A stretch of 64,000 bases of DNA from Flaccisagitta enflata (taxonomy: Eukaryota; Chaetognatha; Sagittoidea; Aphragmophora), in contig OZ231126.1 of assembly GCA_965153355.1 (NCBI GenBank), positions 111,290,001 to 111,354,000 of the forward strand, written 5' to 3'. Below the pieces are notes generated by a model. It was not told the origin of the DNA, did no database searches, and was given only the letters and a program-made list of their open reading frames with translations. Made by a program: the position numbers and the translations under genes. Below are positions 11,226 through 23,092 of this stretch, piece after piece (within the stretch, counting starts at the first letter, position 1; each line of letters begins with the position of its first letter).

Positions 11226-11766
11226 AGGTTGCCCAAGGGCAATACGTGGTCAGCGATACCCGTTGCCCTGCTTTGCATAGTTGTAAATTGGAATGAGAGG
11301 TAGGGCAGCGGCCCTGAAGGGGACGAAGTCCGTGAAACACAAGGGACTTTAGTTTGTTCGTTCATCCATCCGTCCATCCATCCCCCCGTCCCCCCCCAGG
11401 CCTCTCAGACCTTAATTCTGCCCTCTCAGGCCTAAAATCTGCCCTCTCAGGCCTTGCATCTGAGAGGGCAGATTTCAGACCTGGGAGGGCAGATTTTAGG
11501 CCTGAGAGGGCAGATATCAGGTCTGAAAGGGCAAATTTCAGGCCTGAGAGGGCAGATTCAAAGCCTGAGAGGGCAGCTTCAAGGCCTGAGAGGGCAAATT
11601 TTAGGCCTGAGAGGACAAATTTTAGGTCTGAGAGGGCAGATTTAAGTCCTGAGAGGGCCTGGGGGGGACAAATGAACGGATGGACAGACGGACGAACAAA
11701 CGAACAAACAAACGAAAGTCCCCTGTGTTCTACAGGTCTTTGTCCCCTTTGGGGCCGCTGCCCAAA
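11226..11766. mobile_element. Foldback minisatellite element, copy 1
   Basis: A header (about 11226-11270, GTGGTCAGCGATACCCGTTG) precedes inverted arms at about 11300-11400 and 11655-11766. The arms pair AGGGGACGAAGTCC.. with ..TTTGTCCCCTTTGGGG and TTTGTTCGTTC with GAACGAACAAA. Between them are about a dozen units of a 20-21 bp minisatellite (GCCTGAGAGGGCAGATTTCA), partly in inverted orientation. The apparent repeat-protein frames across it are the repeat itself. Confidence 0.75.
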
Positions 11767-11858
11767 AACAGTAAAAACGTGAAATAGGAAAAGAAAACAA
11801 ACAAAAGAAGGAAAAAAAGATAGAGAGAGCGGAAAAATACAGAAAGAACAGAATATTC

Positions 11859-12490
11859 GCAAAAGCGATAGGTGGTCAGTGGTACCTGTTGCCCCCATAT
11901 GGGTGTATGTGGATGTTTGAGGCAGCGGCCGCAATGGGGCCGATGACCTATGCTTAGTAAGTTTGAAGGTTCTTGACTGGGTTAGCTTGGACTGGGATGG
12001 GACACTATACTGGCTTGGATTTGAGCCTTGAGGCTAGGATTTGAGCCTCAAGGCTGGGATTTGAGCCTTATGGTTGGGATTTGAGCCTGGGATCTTAGCC
12101 TTGACTGAGTTTAGGCAGGGGATTAAGCCTTAGAGTTTGTAATTTGAGCCTGGGATCTTAGCCTTGACTGAGTTTAGGCAGGGGATTAAGCCTTAGAGTT
12201 TGTAATTTGAGCCTTGAGACTGGGATTTGAGCCTCAAGATTTGGATTTGAGCCTCAAGATTAGGATTTGAGCGTTGATGCTGAGATAAGGGCTTTGAGGC
12301 TGGAATTTAGGCCTTCAACTTTAGAATTTGAATTTGGTTAGAATTTGGGCCTCAAGACTAAGATTTTGGCCTCACGGCTGGAATATGAGCTTAGAAGGGG
12401 GCGGACGGATAGAGGAGAAGAAGGAGGAGGAGAAATTTCCCCTATGTGTGTAAGCATAGGTCAATAGCCCCTTTGGGGCCACTGCCCAAA
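11859..12490. mobile_element. Foldback minisatellite element, copy 2
   Basis: It has the same header (GATAGGTGGTCAGTGGTACC) and inverted arms: ATGGGGCCGATGACCTATGC near 11935-11955 pairs with GCATAGGTCAATAGCCCC near 12452-12470. The centre is a different minisatellite, units like TTGAGCCTCAAGGCTGGGA (about 12010-12390). Confidence 0.75.
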
Positions 12491-12514
12491 AAGGTAAAGA
12501 GACAAAAAATAAAT

Positions 12515-12722
12515 GCAAAAGCGTTAGATGGTCAGCGGTACCTGAGCCCTGCCAAAGTAGGTTGTGCTTGAAGTTAAGGGGATGCAGGACAGCGGTCTCA
12601 AAGGGGTCAATAACTGGGATTTTAGCTTTTTAGGGAGAAAAAGAAAAAAAAGGAGGAGAAAATTCCCCATGTGCGTGAAAGCATGGGTCATCGAACCCTT
12701 TGGGGCCGCTGCCTAAAAGGAG
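12515..12722. mobile_element. Foldback minisatellite element, copy 3 (short)
   Basis: Header GTTAGATGGTCAGCGGTACC, then left arm AGCGGTCTCAAAGGGGTCAA and right arm CATGGGTCATCGAACCCTTT with almost no minisatellite between. This may be the basic unit from which the longer copies expanded. Confidence 0.6.
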
Positions 12723-12821
12723 ATAACGTTGTGTCAGAAACAACATGACATCTTTTTGAAGAAGAAAGTCAAATGGCCTCTCAATTTGCGTCGCACTTAA
12801 AATCTCATTTGTTGATCTATG

Positions 12822-12832
12822 TCTCTCTCTCA

Positions 12833-12898
<66 letters not shown>
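12822..12898. repeat. (CT)n microsatellite forming the pyrimidine tract before an exon
   Basis: CT run with GT interruptions, followed by degenerate CTCCATCTC up to the acceptor at 13013. Confidence 0.95.
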
Positions 12899-12902
<4 letters not shown>

Positions 12903-13013
12903 CTTTCTCCATCTCTCTCCGTCTCTCTCCTTCTCTGTCTCTCTCTGTCTCTGTCTCTCTCCATCTCTGTCGCTCTCCGTCTCTGTCTCTGTCTCTGTTG
13001 TTCATTTTTTCAG

Positions 13014-13475
13014 TCATCGACAGGGACGACGGCTGGCTCGTCAACAACCAGGTGGGGGAGGCGAGATTGCGTGGTAATATCAGTCGCGAAGCGGGAAGAC
13101 TCCTGGGGAACAAGAGAGCGAGTGTCAAGAGGCCACCAATACCCACCATCCCTCTCAGTGTAAGGACTCCACTCATCTACGGCGTGCCTCCTGATATTCT
13201 CTATGCATGTATGCGGGTCAGTGACAAACTCATGAAAGAGCTGATGAAGGCTGTTGTCGAGCACACCGGTGACAAGTTGACTAAGCCTTTGGAGCCTCCT
13301 TTTTTTTCCTCCTTCCTTGTCAGTCGACTCGGTTGCTTCTACTTCGCCTACTCTACCTCTGTCTCTTTCGATTCACAACGCTTCTCCTCTTCTTCCTCCA
13401 CCTTCACCGCCGTCACCTATGGTTGACCTAACCTCGCCAAATCGAGTTGTTACAGTGGATCTTCTGAAGAAATAG
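13014..13475 (+). CDS. Terminal coding exon of a host gene, with a frame change at a T8 run
   Basis: The acceptor TTCATTTTTTCAG ends at 13013. The first frame starts VIDRDDGWLVNNQ and contains TPLIYGVPPDILYACM and a helix KLMKELMKAVVEHTGDKL. At the run of eight T (13300-13307) the convincing coding signal moves to another frame, which is Ser/Pro-rich and ends PMVDLTSPNRVVTVDLLKK at a TAG (13473-13475). An ATTAAA polyadenylation signal candidate follows at 13552. The frame change at a homopolymer is most simply a sequencing or assembly indel; a real mutation is possible. The entry needs one base from the previous exon. The product is not recognised; a cytoplasmic C-terminal region is likely. 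Confidence 0.5.
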
Positions 13476-13644
13476 ACAACAGCCTAATCGACGTCATAGT
13501 ATTGAAGCAGAGACGAGACTTTTAAATCATAAAAAAAATTTGATTGAATGAATTAAAATAATGATACGTTTGTTTACGTTCACACTGTTGAATAGATTTT
13601 GTATTGTTCATTAAAAAGGAAAGAGAGAAATAATCTTGCTGGTC

Positions 13645-13710
13645 GTGTAATCAGTGAGGTAAAGCGCTTTGAACCGTCAGATGCAAGATCTGGGCTACAT
13701 TGAAAAAAAA
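13645..13710 (+). repeat. tRNA-like (SINE-type) fragment
   Basis: ATCAGTGAGGTAAAGCGCTT followed by ACCGTCAG looks like the 5' half of a tRNA-derived SINE (A-box side). The B box is not clear. Confidence 0.25.
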
Positions 13711-15845
13711 AATTGACCTGGCAGGCTAAAAAAGGGTCAAACTTGTGTAAAAAAACCTGGGGAATCCAACCTAGGTATCTTTAAAGCCCTAAGAGTGTCC
13801 GGCATGGAGGCCAACAGTTTTAATTCATAGCTGGGGATGCATCATGAAGTACGGTGCGCCGCATTGAAAACAGGACAGTTTGTATCAATAGCATTTTATT
13901 GTGCAAAAATGGATTATTCAAACCAAATACGGATGAATACATCACTCATGTGTTTGTAGTTGATGTATCCACCTTCGGCTTGGATGACAAACTCCATAGA
14001 ACGTGGCATCGATGCTAATAAATTGGCGAGGTAGTCGATTGTGAGGCGGCACCAAACTGCAAAAGTAACTATGGCTAAGGACATTTTGTAATGCTTGTTT
14101 CTGCTTAACTATTGGCCTGAGACACAAAAAATTCATGACCGTTTGAAAGCCCTGCAAAAAATCTTCCAAATGCGATGTTGCTGGTCATTGTAGCTTTATT
14201 CATTTCGAAATGGCATAGGTTTGAAGGAAAAAAGCACTGATTAAAAAAAATTCTCATTTCAAATTTTGCCAACAAGCAATTTAACTGTTTCTGTTTTTGT
14301 CAATGATGAAGCTTTGATACTCGATATCCATAGGCAAATTAAAGAGCTTTGATTTCTCTTTAAAATGGCGCCAAGAACAAATATCTAACTCAATGCGTTT
14401 AATTTTTATGTTAATGTAAAGATAACCCCTTAAATTCATGTAATAAATTTCCAATTATCTTACAACCTGTCTTCATCCTTATGCCATTTCTAAACGATTT
14501 GAGTTAGGGCATCCAGAAAGGTCTCATTTGAAAGATCTTTCACAGCGCTTCAAAATGGTCATAGATTTTGCTATGTTTTTCTTATTGCATGGGTGTGAAA
14601 CACTGACAAACAAGTGGTTTGCTTTTTGTTTTTTGCCATACTTAGTTTTTTCCCATTCCATGTTTTATAGCTTCTCTTCTGAGTAACACTGCGTCCAAAC
14701 ATATCGAACGATTGAAACACGGTTTGCAGCAAACGCTTCATCTTCCAAAGAGCTTGAAATTGGTCACCGATAAAGATATGATTCTATCATTTTGAGCCGA
14801 GAAATGTTGGAAAATGTACTGTCCTGTTTTTTATGCGCCGCGCTGTAATATACAAGAAAAATAATAATCATGGCGTTGGGGCTACCGTGGGGTACCTAAA
14901 AGAGCCCCAAAAAGGCCACTAATGCAAAAGATATATAGTTTTTTTTTCATTGTGGCTACAAAAATAGTTGGATTCCCTTCAAATTTGAAATGGAAGTTCC
15001 TAATTATTGCAACTACCATCATGCAAAATTTTGTGGCCCCAAATACCAAAAATCGCTTTAAAAAAATCATGTATTTGAGTTCATTGACCTCAAAACGTTA
15101 TCTAAAAGTCATAGAATCCCGATAACTTTTCCTATTTCTTTAATATAACATCTTAAGAGCTTCAAAAAAAATTTAAGACCATATTTCCAAAAAATGGCTG
15201 AGATATGACCATTTTTAGTGACGTGGTAAAACTGAAAAACGCCAAAAATAATCATTTTTGGGTATATTCGGCTTAAATTTTGTAAAAAAGTGGCTCCTAA
15301 CAGTCTAAATTTAATGATGGAGGCGCTTCATGATGTAATCCATTAGAAAAATATTAATCATGATGGTGGGGCTACTGTGGGGTACCTAAAAGGGCCTAAA
15401 TAGGGCCCCTAATACAAAAAAAAATAGTTTTTTTATTTATTGTGGTTACAAAAATAGCGGATTCCCTTAAAATTTGAAATGGAAGTTCCTAATAAATGCG
15501 ACTACCAGCAATGAAAAATTTGTAGCTCTCCCTGAATGGCTTCATAGGGAAACTTGGCTCTAAATACCCAAAATCGCTTTAAAAAATCATGTTTTTGAGT
15601 TCATTGACCTCAAAATGTTATTCAAAAGTCACAGAACCCCAATTACTTTTCCTATTTCTAAAATATAACATCTTAAGAGCTTCCAAAAAAAATTTCAGAT
15701 CACATTTCTAAAAAATGGCTGAGACATCACTATTTAAAGTGACATGGTAAAACTTAAAAACGCCAAAAATGTTTATTTTTGGGTATATTTGACTAAATCT
15801 TGGTAGAAAAATCATGATAGTCGGGCTACTGTGGGGTACCTAAAA
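13700..15845 (+). repeat. Satellite of about 485 bp, direct arm
   Basis: It starts with a unit beginning GACCTGGCAGGCTAAAAAAG (13716), interrupted by a transposon at 13852-14845. Two further units start near 14870 and 15355, each with GGGGCTAC.GTGGGGTACCTA. Units share over 300 bases with the inverted arm at 16560-18380. No coding frame. Confidence 0.8.
13852..14845 (-). mobile_element. Tc1/mariner-like element with transposase C-terminal remnant
   Basis: A 994-bp insertion bounded by TA duplications (13850-13851 and 14846-14847). Terminal inverted repeats of about 27 bp share GCGCCGC and AAACAGGACAGT. On the minus strand about 14050-13930, a remnant matches the end of Tc1-type transposases: a Trp, then LANLLASMPRSMEFVI and GGYINY. 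No DDE core is present, so it is internally deleted and non-autonomous. The inverted satellite arm at about 18140 has the same flanks without the insertion. Confidence 0.8.
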
Positions 15846-15856
15846 GGGCCCAATAG

Positions 15857-16352
15857 TCGCAAAAGCGTTAGATGGTCAGCGGTACCCGTTGCCCCTGTGA
15901 GTGTGTGTGGATATGTGATGGTGAGAGGGGCAGCGGCCCCGAAGGGGCCAATGACCTATGCTTAGTTATTTTGGAGGCTTTATGTTTGGAGTTGAGCCTA
16001 GAGGCTAGAGGCTGCAATTTGAGCTTGGAGGCTGGAATTGGGGCCATCTGGCCGGATTTTTAGCCTCAAGGCTGGATTCTGGGCTTTGAGGCTCGATTCT
16101 GAGCCTTGACGCTGGACTTTAGGCTTTCAGGCTGGAATTTAAGGCTAGAGGCTGGAATTTGAGCCTCAAGGCTGAATTGAGCCTCAAGGCTGGAATTTGA
16201 GCCTCAAGGCTGATATTTGAGCCTCGAGGCTAGATTTTGGCCTTAAAGGCTGGTCAAGGGGGTGGACGGAGAAGAAGAAGAAGGAGAAGAAGGAGAAGGA
16301 GGAGAATTTTCCCCTGTGTGAAAGCATAGGTCATCGGCCCCTTCGGGGCCCC
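15857..16352. mobile_element. Foldback minisatellite element, copy 4
   Basis: Header GTTAGATGGTCAGCGGTACC (about 15868), left arm CCCGAAGGGGCCAATGACCT (about 15937-15956) and right arm AGGTCATCGGCCCCTTCGGG (about 16330-16348). The core is about fifteen GCCTCAAGGCTGGAATTTGA-type units. It sits exactly between the two inverted satellite arms. Confidence 0.75.
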
Positions 16353-16466
16353 CAATGCTAGAGATTTGTAGTTTTTATTTATAGTGGCTACAAAAATAGT
16401 CAGATTCCTCAAAAATTTCAAATGGAATTTCCAAATTACTGCAACTACCAGCAGGAAAAATTTTGT

Positions 16467-16530
16467 GACCAACCAACCGACCTACCTACTGACCAACGGA
16501 CAAAGCGGGTTGTAGAGTCGCGTGCACGCG
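16467..16530 (+). mobile_element. Pearl/Helitron-like repeat tail with perfect palindrome
   Basis: ACCAACCGACCTACCTACTG, then AAAGCGGGTTGTAGA and the perfect 16-base palindrome GTCGCGTGCACGCGAC-like end (here its last two bases have changed). Confidence 0.6.
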
Positions 16531-16554
16531 CCAAATTATAATGTTTTGCTTTAG

Positions 16555-18380
16555 AGGACCTTTTTGGGCAATATCAGATACCCTATTTAAGAAAAACCAT
16601 TGTGATTCTTTTATTCCTAGACCTTTCATTATGAAGCACCCTCAACATTGAATTCAAACTGTTGGGGGTCACTTTATCACCCAATTTTTTCAAAATATAC
16701 AAAAAAATAAACATTTTCGGTGTTTTTCAGTGTTACCAGGTCACTTGAAATGGTAATATCTCAGCCATTTTTTGGAAATATGATCTGAATTTTTTTTTGA
16801 AGCTCTTAAGATGTTATATTTTAGAAATAGGAAAAGTAATTGGGGTTCTGTGACTCTATAAGAATGTTTTTAAGTCAATGAACTCAAAAACATGATTTTT
16901 TTAAAGTGATTTTGGGTATTTAGGGCCAAATTTCCCTATGAAGCCATTCAGGGGGGGCCACAAATTTTATGCTGGTAGTTGCATTAATTAGGAACTTCTA
17001 TCTCAAATTTTACGGGAATCCGACTATTTTTGTAGCCACAATGAATAAAAACTATTTATTTTTGCATTAGGGGCCCTATTTGGGCTCTTTTAGGTACCCG
17101 AAGTAGCCCCACAATCAGGTTTAATATTTTTCTTATGGATTATATCATAAAGCGCCTCCATCATTAAATTCAGACTGTTAGGAGCCACTTTTTTACCAAA
17201 TTTAAGCAAAATATACCCAAAAATGATCATTTTCGGCGTTTTTCAGTTTTACCACATCACTTAAAATGGTCATTGTCATGGAAAAAAAAAATAGTCATAT
17301 CTCAGCCATTTTTTGGAAATATGGTCTGAAATTTTTTTTGGAAGCTCATAAGATGTTAGATTTAAGAATTAGGAAAAGTTATTGGGGTTCTGTGACTTTC
17401 AAATAACATTTTGAGGTCAATGAACTCAAAAACATGATATTTTTTAAGCGATTTTTGGTATTTGGGGCCAAATTTCCCTATGAAGCCTTTTAGGGAGGGC
17501 CACAAAAGTTTGCATGATGGTAGTTGCAATAATTAGGAACTTCCATTTCAAATTTGAAGGGAATCCAACTATTTTTGTAGCCACAATGAAAAAAAACTAT
17601 TTATTTTTTGCATTAGGGGCCCTTTTGGGGCTCTTTTAGGTACCCCTTTAATCATTAAAAATCATAACCATAACCATATATAGTATGAATTCTCCTAAAT
17701 CCCACCCCCCTAATTAGGATAAAGGGGCTCAACTAGGGATATGGACACCTTGGTTCTCTTTTTTCAATTAGGTCAACTCTAACCAAAATTGGGCTGAGTT
17801 GATGGTCCCGATCAATGCCAGAAGATAGCTCTAACAACACCCTTTCCCTAAAATATTCATTATTTCTGAATAAAATATTAGGATATTTATTTTTTAAGAT
17901 AGGAAAATATGACACATTTAGTAAAAAGTATATGCCTAAGGAATTTTGTTAGTGTTTCAAAAGACCACAGATTAGGTATGTATGTGTATGTAATGGAAGC
18001 TTACACTATATAAATGTCCATATCTTTTCCAAATTTTGTTCAATTTCTGTTTCCTTTTGATTAATTGTATGAGTTTTATATAGGATAAATTGTTGCACAA
18101 GCCACAATAGCCCCAACGTCATGATTATCATTTTTCTTGTATATGGCTTCATGATGCATCCCCAGCTATGAATCAAAACTGTTGGCCTCCATTTAAGAAA
18201 AAATTTTTTGCTAAAAATACCCAAATGGCCATTTTTGTTTTTTTTTGGGGGGGCCATTTCTAGCCGGACACTCTTAGGGCTCTGAAAGTACCATGATTGG
18301 ATTCCCCAGGTTTTTTTACACATGTTTGACCCTTTTTTAGCCTGCCAGGTCAATTTTTTTTTTGCAACTAGAAATAATGC
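16555..18380 (-). repeat. Satellite of about 485 bp, inverted arm
   Basis: Two units (about 16555-17150 and 17150-17645) and a terminal unit (about 18105-18365) run opposite to the arm at 13700-15845. A stretch of 460 bases (17645-18105) with no partner separates them and looks like an insertion; no gene was seen in it. Confidence 0.8.
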
Positions 18381-20030
18381 AGCTAGCCCAACTCGTGCAT
18401 GTGACGGTGAAGTAAAATCAAGCAGTATATCTCCATTTTGGTCGAGTTTCACATAATCAATTCCAGGGATCGTTTTTTGGAAGGAAGTGTAACAAGATTA
18501 CTTATGCTAATTTACATAATGTGGATGACAGTTTTTCCTTCCATCTTTAGACAATAAACCATGCTTGATGTATATAATTCAGCTGATAATGTGTCATCTC
18601 TGCATTGAAAACCTATTAGTCATTTCGCATATTCCACAATCACAACAAGCCGCTGTAGGATGGTGAAACTTACCAGGCACTCAAGACAGATTCAGCTTCA
18701 AGTGAAGATTCCACTAGAATGCGGTAAAGCAATTTGTAATTCTGGTTTGTTATGATAAGGGGCCAGGAAGATGAGGAGGGTGGAAATCCGAAAGTTAAGA
18801 AATGATGAGGGTTCAGAGTAAATCCTAACACCTCGATGGGACAAACATGGCTGATGAAAGATAATCCCAAATTCGGCACCCATAATCAAATGATCAACAA
18901 AGGCCAAACAAACTCTCATGTTCCCTTCCTGCAGTTAGTTCCAAATACAGATTGCTCAACACCTAGCATGCAAAACTCCCCGAAAACAAAACAAAATAAG
19001 CATTTGAGAACATGAAAAAAAAAAGGTTTCTTTCCAGTATCCCCGTAGTTAACTATCCAAAATTTACTAGTAAAGCAGTAAACCAAATTTTGTGCAAAAT
19101 GGAAAAATTCGATATTTTCTTTATCAATTAAGGGGATTTCAGAAAGTTTCATGGCCACTAGCAAAGTTTAGAATTTCAATAGTCAAAATAGAGAATCACT
19201 TGATGTTAAAACCAAAAAAGACTGGGGCAAATATGCCATCCAAAAAAAAAATTGATGGGGAACGCCTTTTTCTTTGAAAATATTCTATTGGATATAATGA
19301 AAAGATTTCAACTTTAGTGGTTAAATACCAAAAAAAAAGAGAAAAAAAAACCACAATCTCACCTTGCACTGTTCCCAGATTTGGTATAAGGCAATTGCAA
19401 CATAAACCTGGAAGTCTTTGATGGTTATTTTTAAACAGAAAAATTCAGAGAAAATATTTTCTGCATATTTTCCTTATGCGTTACTAGTTATTAGATTCCA
19501 ATCTCAAGTTTTGTTTTTTAAGTGAACCAATACAATACTCCAAATTTTTAATGTCAAATATGAGGCTAAAAAAGGTGTATTCTGGAATCATTTTCATGGA
19601 AGTCATTTAGCTGCACTTAAGAGGTCTTTCTGTACTTAGGGGCTGATACCTTGTACCCAAAATAAATGTCCCACCTATGAGCTTTATTCAGATTTGTAAA
19701 ATGAATCATTCCAACTCAATTTTCTGAAGAAAAAAAAAATATGTTTAAGCAACAAATGATTCAATAAACATAGGAATGTTGGAACGGTGCTTGGAATAAG
19801 CCCCATTTTTCAAAACGATGCAAATGTCCAAGATCGACTACAGGATCAAAATGACAAAAACACCGCCACCCAAAGGACACGTAGTACAGCAATTAAAACT
19901 AGCCTTGTACACCCGTCAAGAGCGCTTATTGAAAAAAGAAAGGTCCCATTGTTGTCCAATAAGGCATTCTCTCTGTCCCTGACTCGATAGTCCGCGCCCT
20001 TCCCAATCCCACTATTGCACTCTCTCATGC
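18381..20030. other. No gene seen
   Basis: AT-rich sequence with only short frames lacking splice borders. Nothing could be supported. Confidence 0.5.
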
Positions 20031-20031
20031 T

Positions 20032-20032
20032 T

Positions 20033-20104
<72 letters not shown>
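20032..20104. repeat. (GA)n microsatellite
   Basis: A nearly pure GA run of about 73 bases. Confidence 0.97.
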
Positions 20105-20106
<2 letters not shown>

Positions 20107-20487
20107 TGACTGTCTAGGTCTTAATCAGCTAAGGTGAGAAACGTAGGGAAGTGAGAAACTAGGCCGGATACATGGCAAGACAATTGCGGATGGTCGGGTA
20201 GGGGTAGTGACACAATAATTGTATTTTGAACTACCTACAGATTGACCGACACTGCAAGGTGTGGATTCCCGTGTCCATGACTAACAAGGCTGGTTAGACG
20301 GCTACAGAAGTCGCGTGCGGGTGGGCAGGGGCAGTGATAAAAGGCTAACCAAGCATTTGGATAGGAGCAGTTATGCAACAAGCCCGATCGACACTAAAAA
20401 GGCTAATCATTATCAATGGACCGACGAACCAAGCGACAGACCAATCAAAAGGTGGCTTATAGAGTCGCGCAGCACGCGACTAAAAAA
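20105..20487 (+). mobile_element. Pearl/Helitron-like repeat, body plus tail
   Basis: The body segment (GTGTGACTGTCT..GGCCGGATACATGGCA..GGTCGGGTAGGGGTAGT) is followed by tetranucleotide stretches and, at 20455-20487, GGCTTATAGAGTCGCGCAGC then ACGCGACTAAAA. The body recurs at 21140-21245 and, inverted, at about 42890-42975. Confidence 0.6.
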
Positions 20488-20807
20488 AACATGAAAGGAT
20501 CCATCAGTTTTGTTTACTATACCAAGATTTCGTGTCCCATTGCAACTTTGTAGTATCTTCTAGGCTTAGAAATGAAGACCTGGACTCTACCCCCACCACT
20601 TCACTATTCCACCATTCTCCACCACTCTGCACCCTACTATCGTATCACATTCAGGCAGGTCGGCAAATTTCAGGATAAAAGAATGGAGCCCAATTTGGTC
20701 CAAGGGTCACTAAAAAAAACAGTTGCCAGGTGAACAGTTTACAAGTCGGGGAAAGTCGAAAATGGAATGGATATTTGACCTGTTATGGAAAGTTGGTAAA
20801 ACTTTTC

Positions 20808-20916
<109 letters not shown>

Positions 20917-21129
20917 AAAGGTCTCAATTCGACATCTGATGTTGGGGAGGGGGGGGCAAACTTGTGAAAGACAACTGACGAGGTCACAAAACTGACTATC
21001 CTCAGACAGAAAATAGCTGTGGACATAAATAGAAGGGGGGCGTAGGACCGAGACACAGACATTTAAACCTACGATAGGTCAGGATGCGTTACGGCAAATT
21101 GACAGATACGGCAAATTGACAGATAGCCC

Positions 21130-21340
21130 ATCAGAGACAGACAGAGTGTGACTGTCTTAATTTGAGTGCGGCAATATGGCCTAGGTAAAAACAAGGCCGG
21201 ATACACGGCATTCACGGATGATTGGGCGGGAGCAGTAATGCAGAATCCGCTCAAAATTCAAAAAACTTAAGACCTACCGACAGTCCTACCAACCTACCGA
21301 CAGACCAAGGTGTGGAGTTGCGTGTCCGTGACTAAAAATA
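21130..21340 (+). mobile_element. Pearl/Helitron-like repeat, body plus tail
   Basis: It has the same body as at 20105 (GAGTGTGACTGTCTT, GGCCGGATACACGGCA, GATTGGGCGGGAGCAGT), then CTACCGACAGTCCTACCAAC and a degenerate terminal palindrome GAGTTGCGTGTCCGTGACTA. Confidence 0.6.
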
Positions 21341-21903
21341 TAGGGAAAAAAAAACCCTGAGGATGGCCAAGAGAGAAAAAAAAGGTTAGGCGGGCAGCGC
21401 CCCCGTCCACCTTTTTGGCAAGGTCTATTTTGATCAACTGACGGACGGATCGTCCGACTGCACACGTTAATGAGCCACCAATCATCGCCACCAATGTCAC
21501 TATGTTACACCATTATAGCGATCATCATTCTCACCACAAGCAGCCATCATCATGACTGCCAAAATCAATTATCATTATTCGCTTACTCTCTTACTCTATC
21601 CATGGACACAATTATAAGGGGTTGCACATTGAAAATAAATGTGCTTTTGTTCCGGCCCTGAAGAGACAAGATCAGGCAGGTCGGCATACTTTAGGACAAA
21701 GGGGTTAAACCTAATTTGGTCCAAGGGTTACTAGAAGGACGGCCAAGATGAAAGGGTTACAAGTCCGGGGGAGTCAAGGATAGAAGGAATATTTAACTCG
21801 TTAAGAAAAGTCGGCAAAACTATGCGGAGAATCTTCTACTGTAATGCCGGTAACAATTTGTTCAAAGGTTAGATTTGATGTCAAGGGTTGAAAAAAACAA
21901 CAT

Positions 21904-21904
<1 letters not shown>

Positions 21905-21976
<72 letters not shown>
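21905..21976. repeat. (GA)n microsatellite
   Basis: A GA run of about 72 bases. Confidence 0.97.
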
Positions 21977-21978
<2 letters not shown>

Positions 21979-22054
21979 AACAGCCACACAGAGATAGACC
22001 ACCATCAGAGACTGAAATTGAGATGAACAAAGAGAGAACAAGGAAAGAGATAAC

Positions 22055-22245
22055 GATTGACAGTGACAGACAGACACACAGGCAGACAGGCGGACAGACA
22101 TGAAGATGGACAGATAGACAGATGGATAGACAGACAGATGGACAGACAGACAGATGGACAGGCAGACGGAGATGGACTGACAGACAGATGAACAGACAGA
22201 CGGAGATGGACAGACAGACAGATAGACAGATAGAAACACTGAGAC
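22055..22245. repeat. Imperfect (GACA/GATG)n tetranucleotide repeat
   Basis: Repeats such as GACAGACAGATGGACAGACA over about 190 bases. They resemble the tetranucleotide part of the pearl-like tails. Confidence 0.9.
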
Positions 22246-22319
22246 TGACAGAGAAGGACAGAGCTGTCAAGATATATTCAAAAATAGAAGGGAGAACACA
22301 CAAGCAGAGAAGGATTAGC

Positions 22320-22328
22320 TGAGAGAGA

Positions 22329-22399
<71 letters not shown>
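22320..22399. repeat. (GA)n microsatellite
   Basis: A GA run of about 80 bases with one GGG interruption. Confidence 0.97.
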
Positions 22400-22401
<2 letters not shown>

Positions 22402-22984
22402 GGACCAAAGGGGCGAGAAGACAGATAAAGATTGACAAAGGTTTCGCCAACAACTTTTTAATGACTATAATGATAAAGGTTAAACTTTTCACGGAAATGC
22501 CCTAAGAGATGTGAGAGAAAAAAATACAGACAGACAGGTTGACTGACTATCAGTGAGTGTCTACCGCGTGAATGTGAACAACAGATTATAATGCCGAAAG
22601 AAAAAAAAAGGCGAAAATGGAAGCACAGTTACACCTCGCTACAACAGACCCGAGAGTAAAGGACATCCGTCAATAATGGTCATAAAATCTCTTTGTAGAT
22701 TATTTCCTCTGAGATCTCTTATTCAAATATTACAAGGCGGGGAAAAGAATATTTTGTCTAGTCTGAGGTTGTACCGCTGAAAAGGAGGGGCCTCCAGAAA
22801 AACAAGGTCGTACGTCGGCACTTTCAAAAGAAGTCAGGCCGACAAACATAAAACACCCTTTAAGAAACTTTGTAATGGACAGACAGACAGACCTATCGAC
22901 CTATGGACCGACCAAAAGCGGCTTAAAGTTGTCTGTGAATGTCTTTAAAAATTTCAAAAATATATAAACGGTCCCCAAATACTA

Positions 22985-23092
22985 TAAAACGCCTGTGTAA
23001 ACAACTTTGTGATCAACCAACCGGCCGACCGACGGATGGACCGACCTACCGACGGAAAAGTGGCTTACAGAGTCGTGAGGCACGCAAAATAA
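22985..23092 (+). mobile_element. Pearl/Helitron-like repeat tail
   Basis: ACCAACCGGCCGACCGACGG, then GTGGCTTACAGAGTCG and a degenerate palindrome. A related fragment lies at 22875-22925. Confidence 0.55.

Noticed and set aside
11354-11934. Repeat-rich protein on both strands (units like SGLKFALSGLE and RADFRPERA)
   Set aside because: The minisatellite has a length near a multiple of three and opens several frames on both strands; it lies inside a foldback element.
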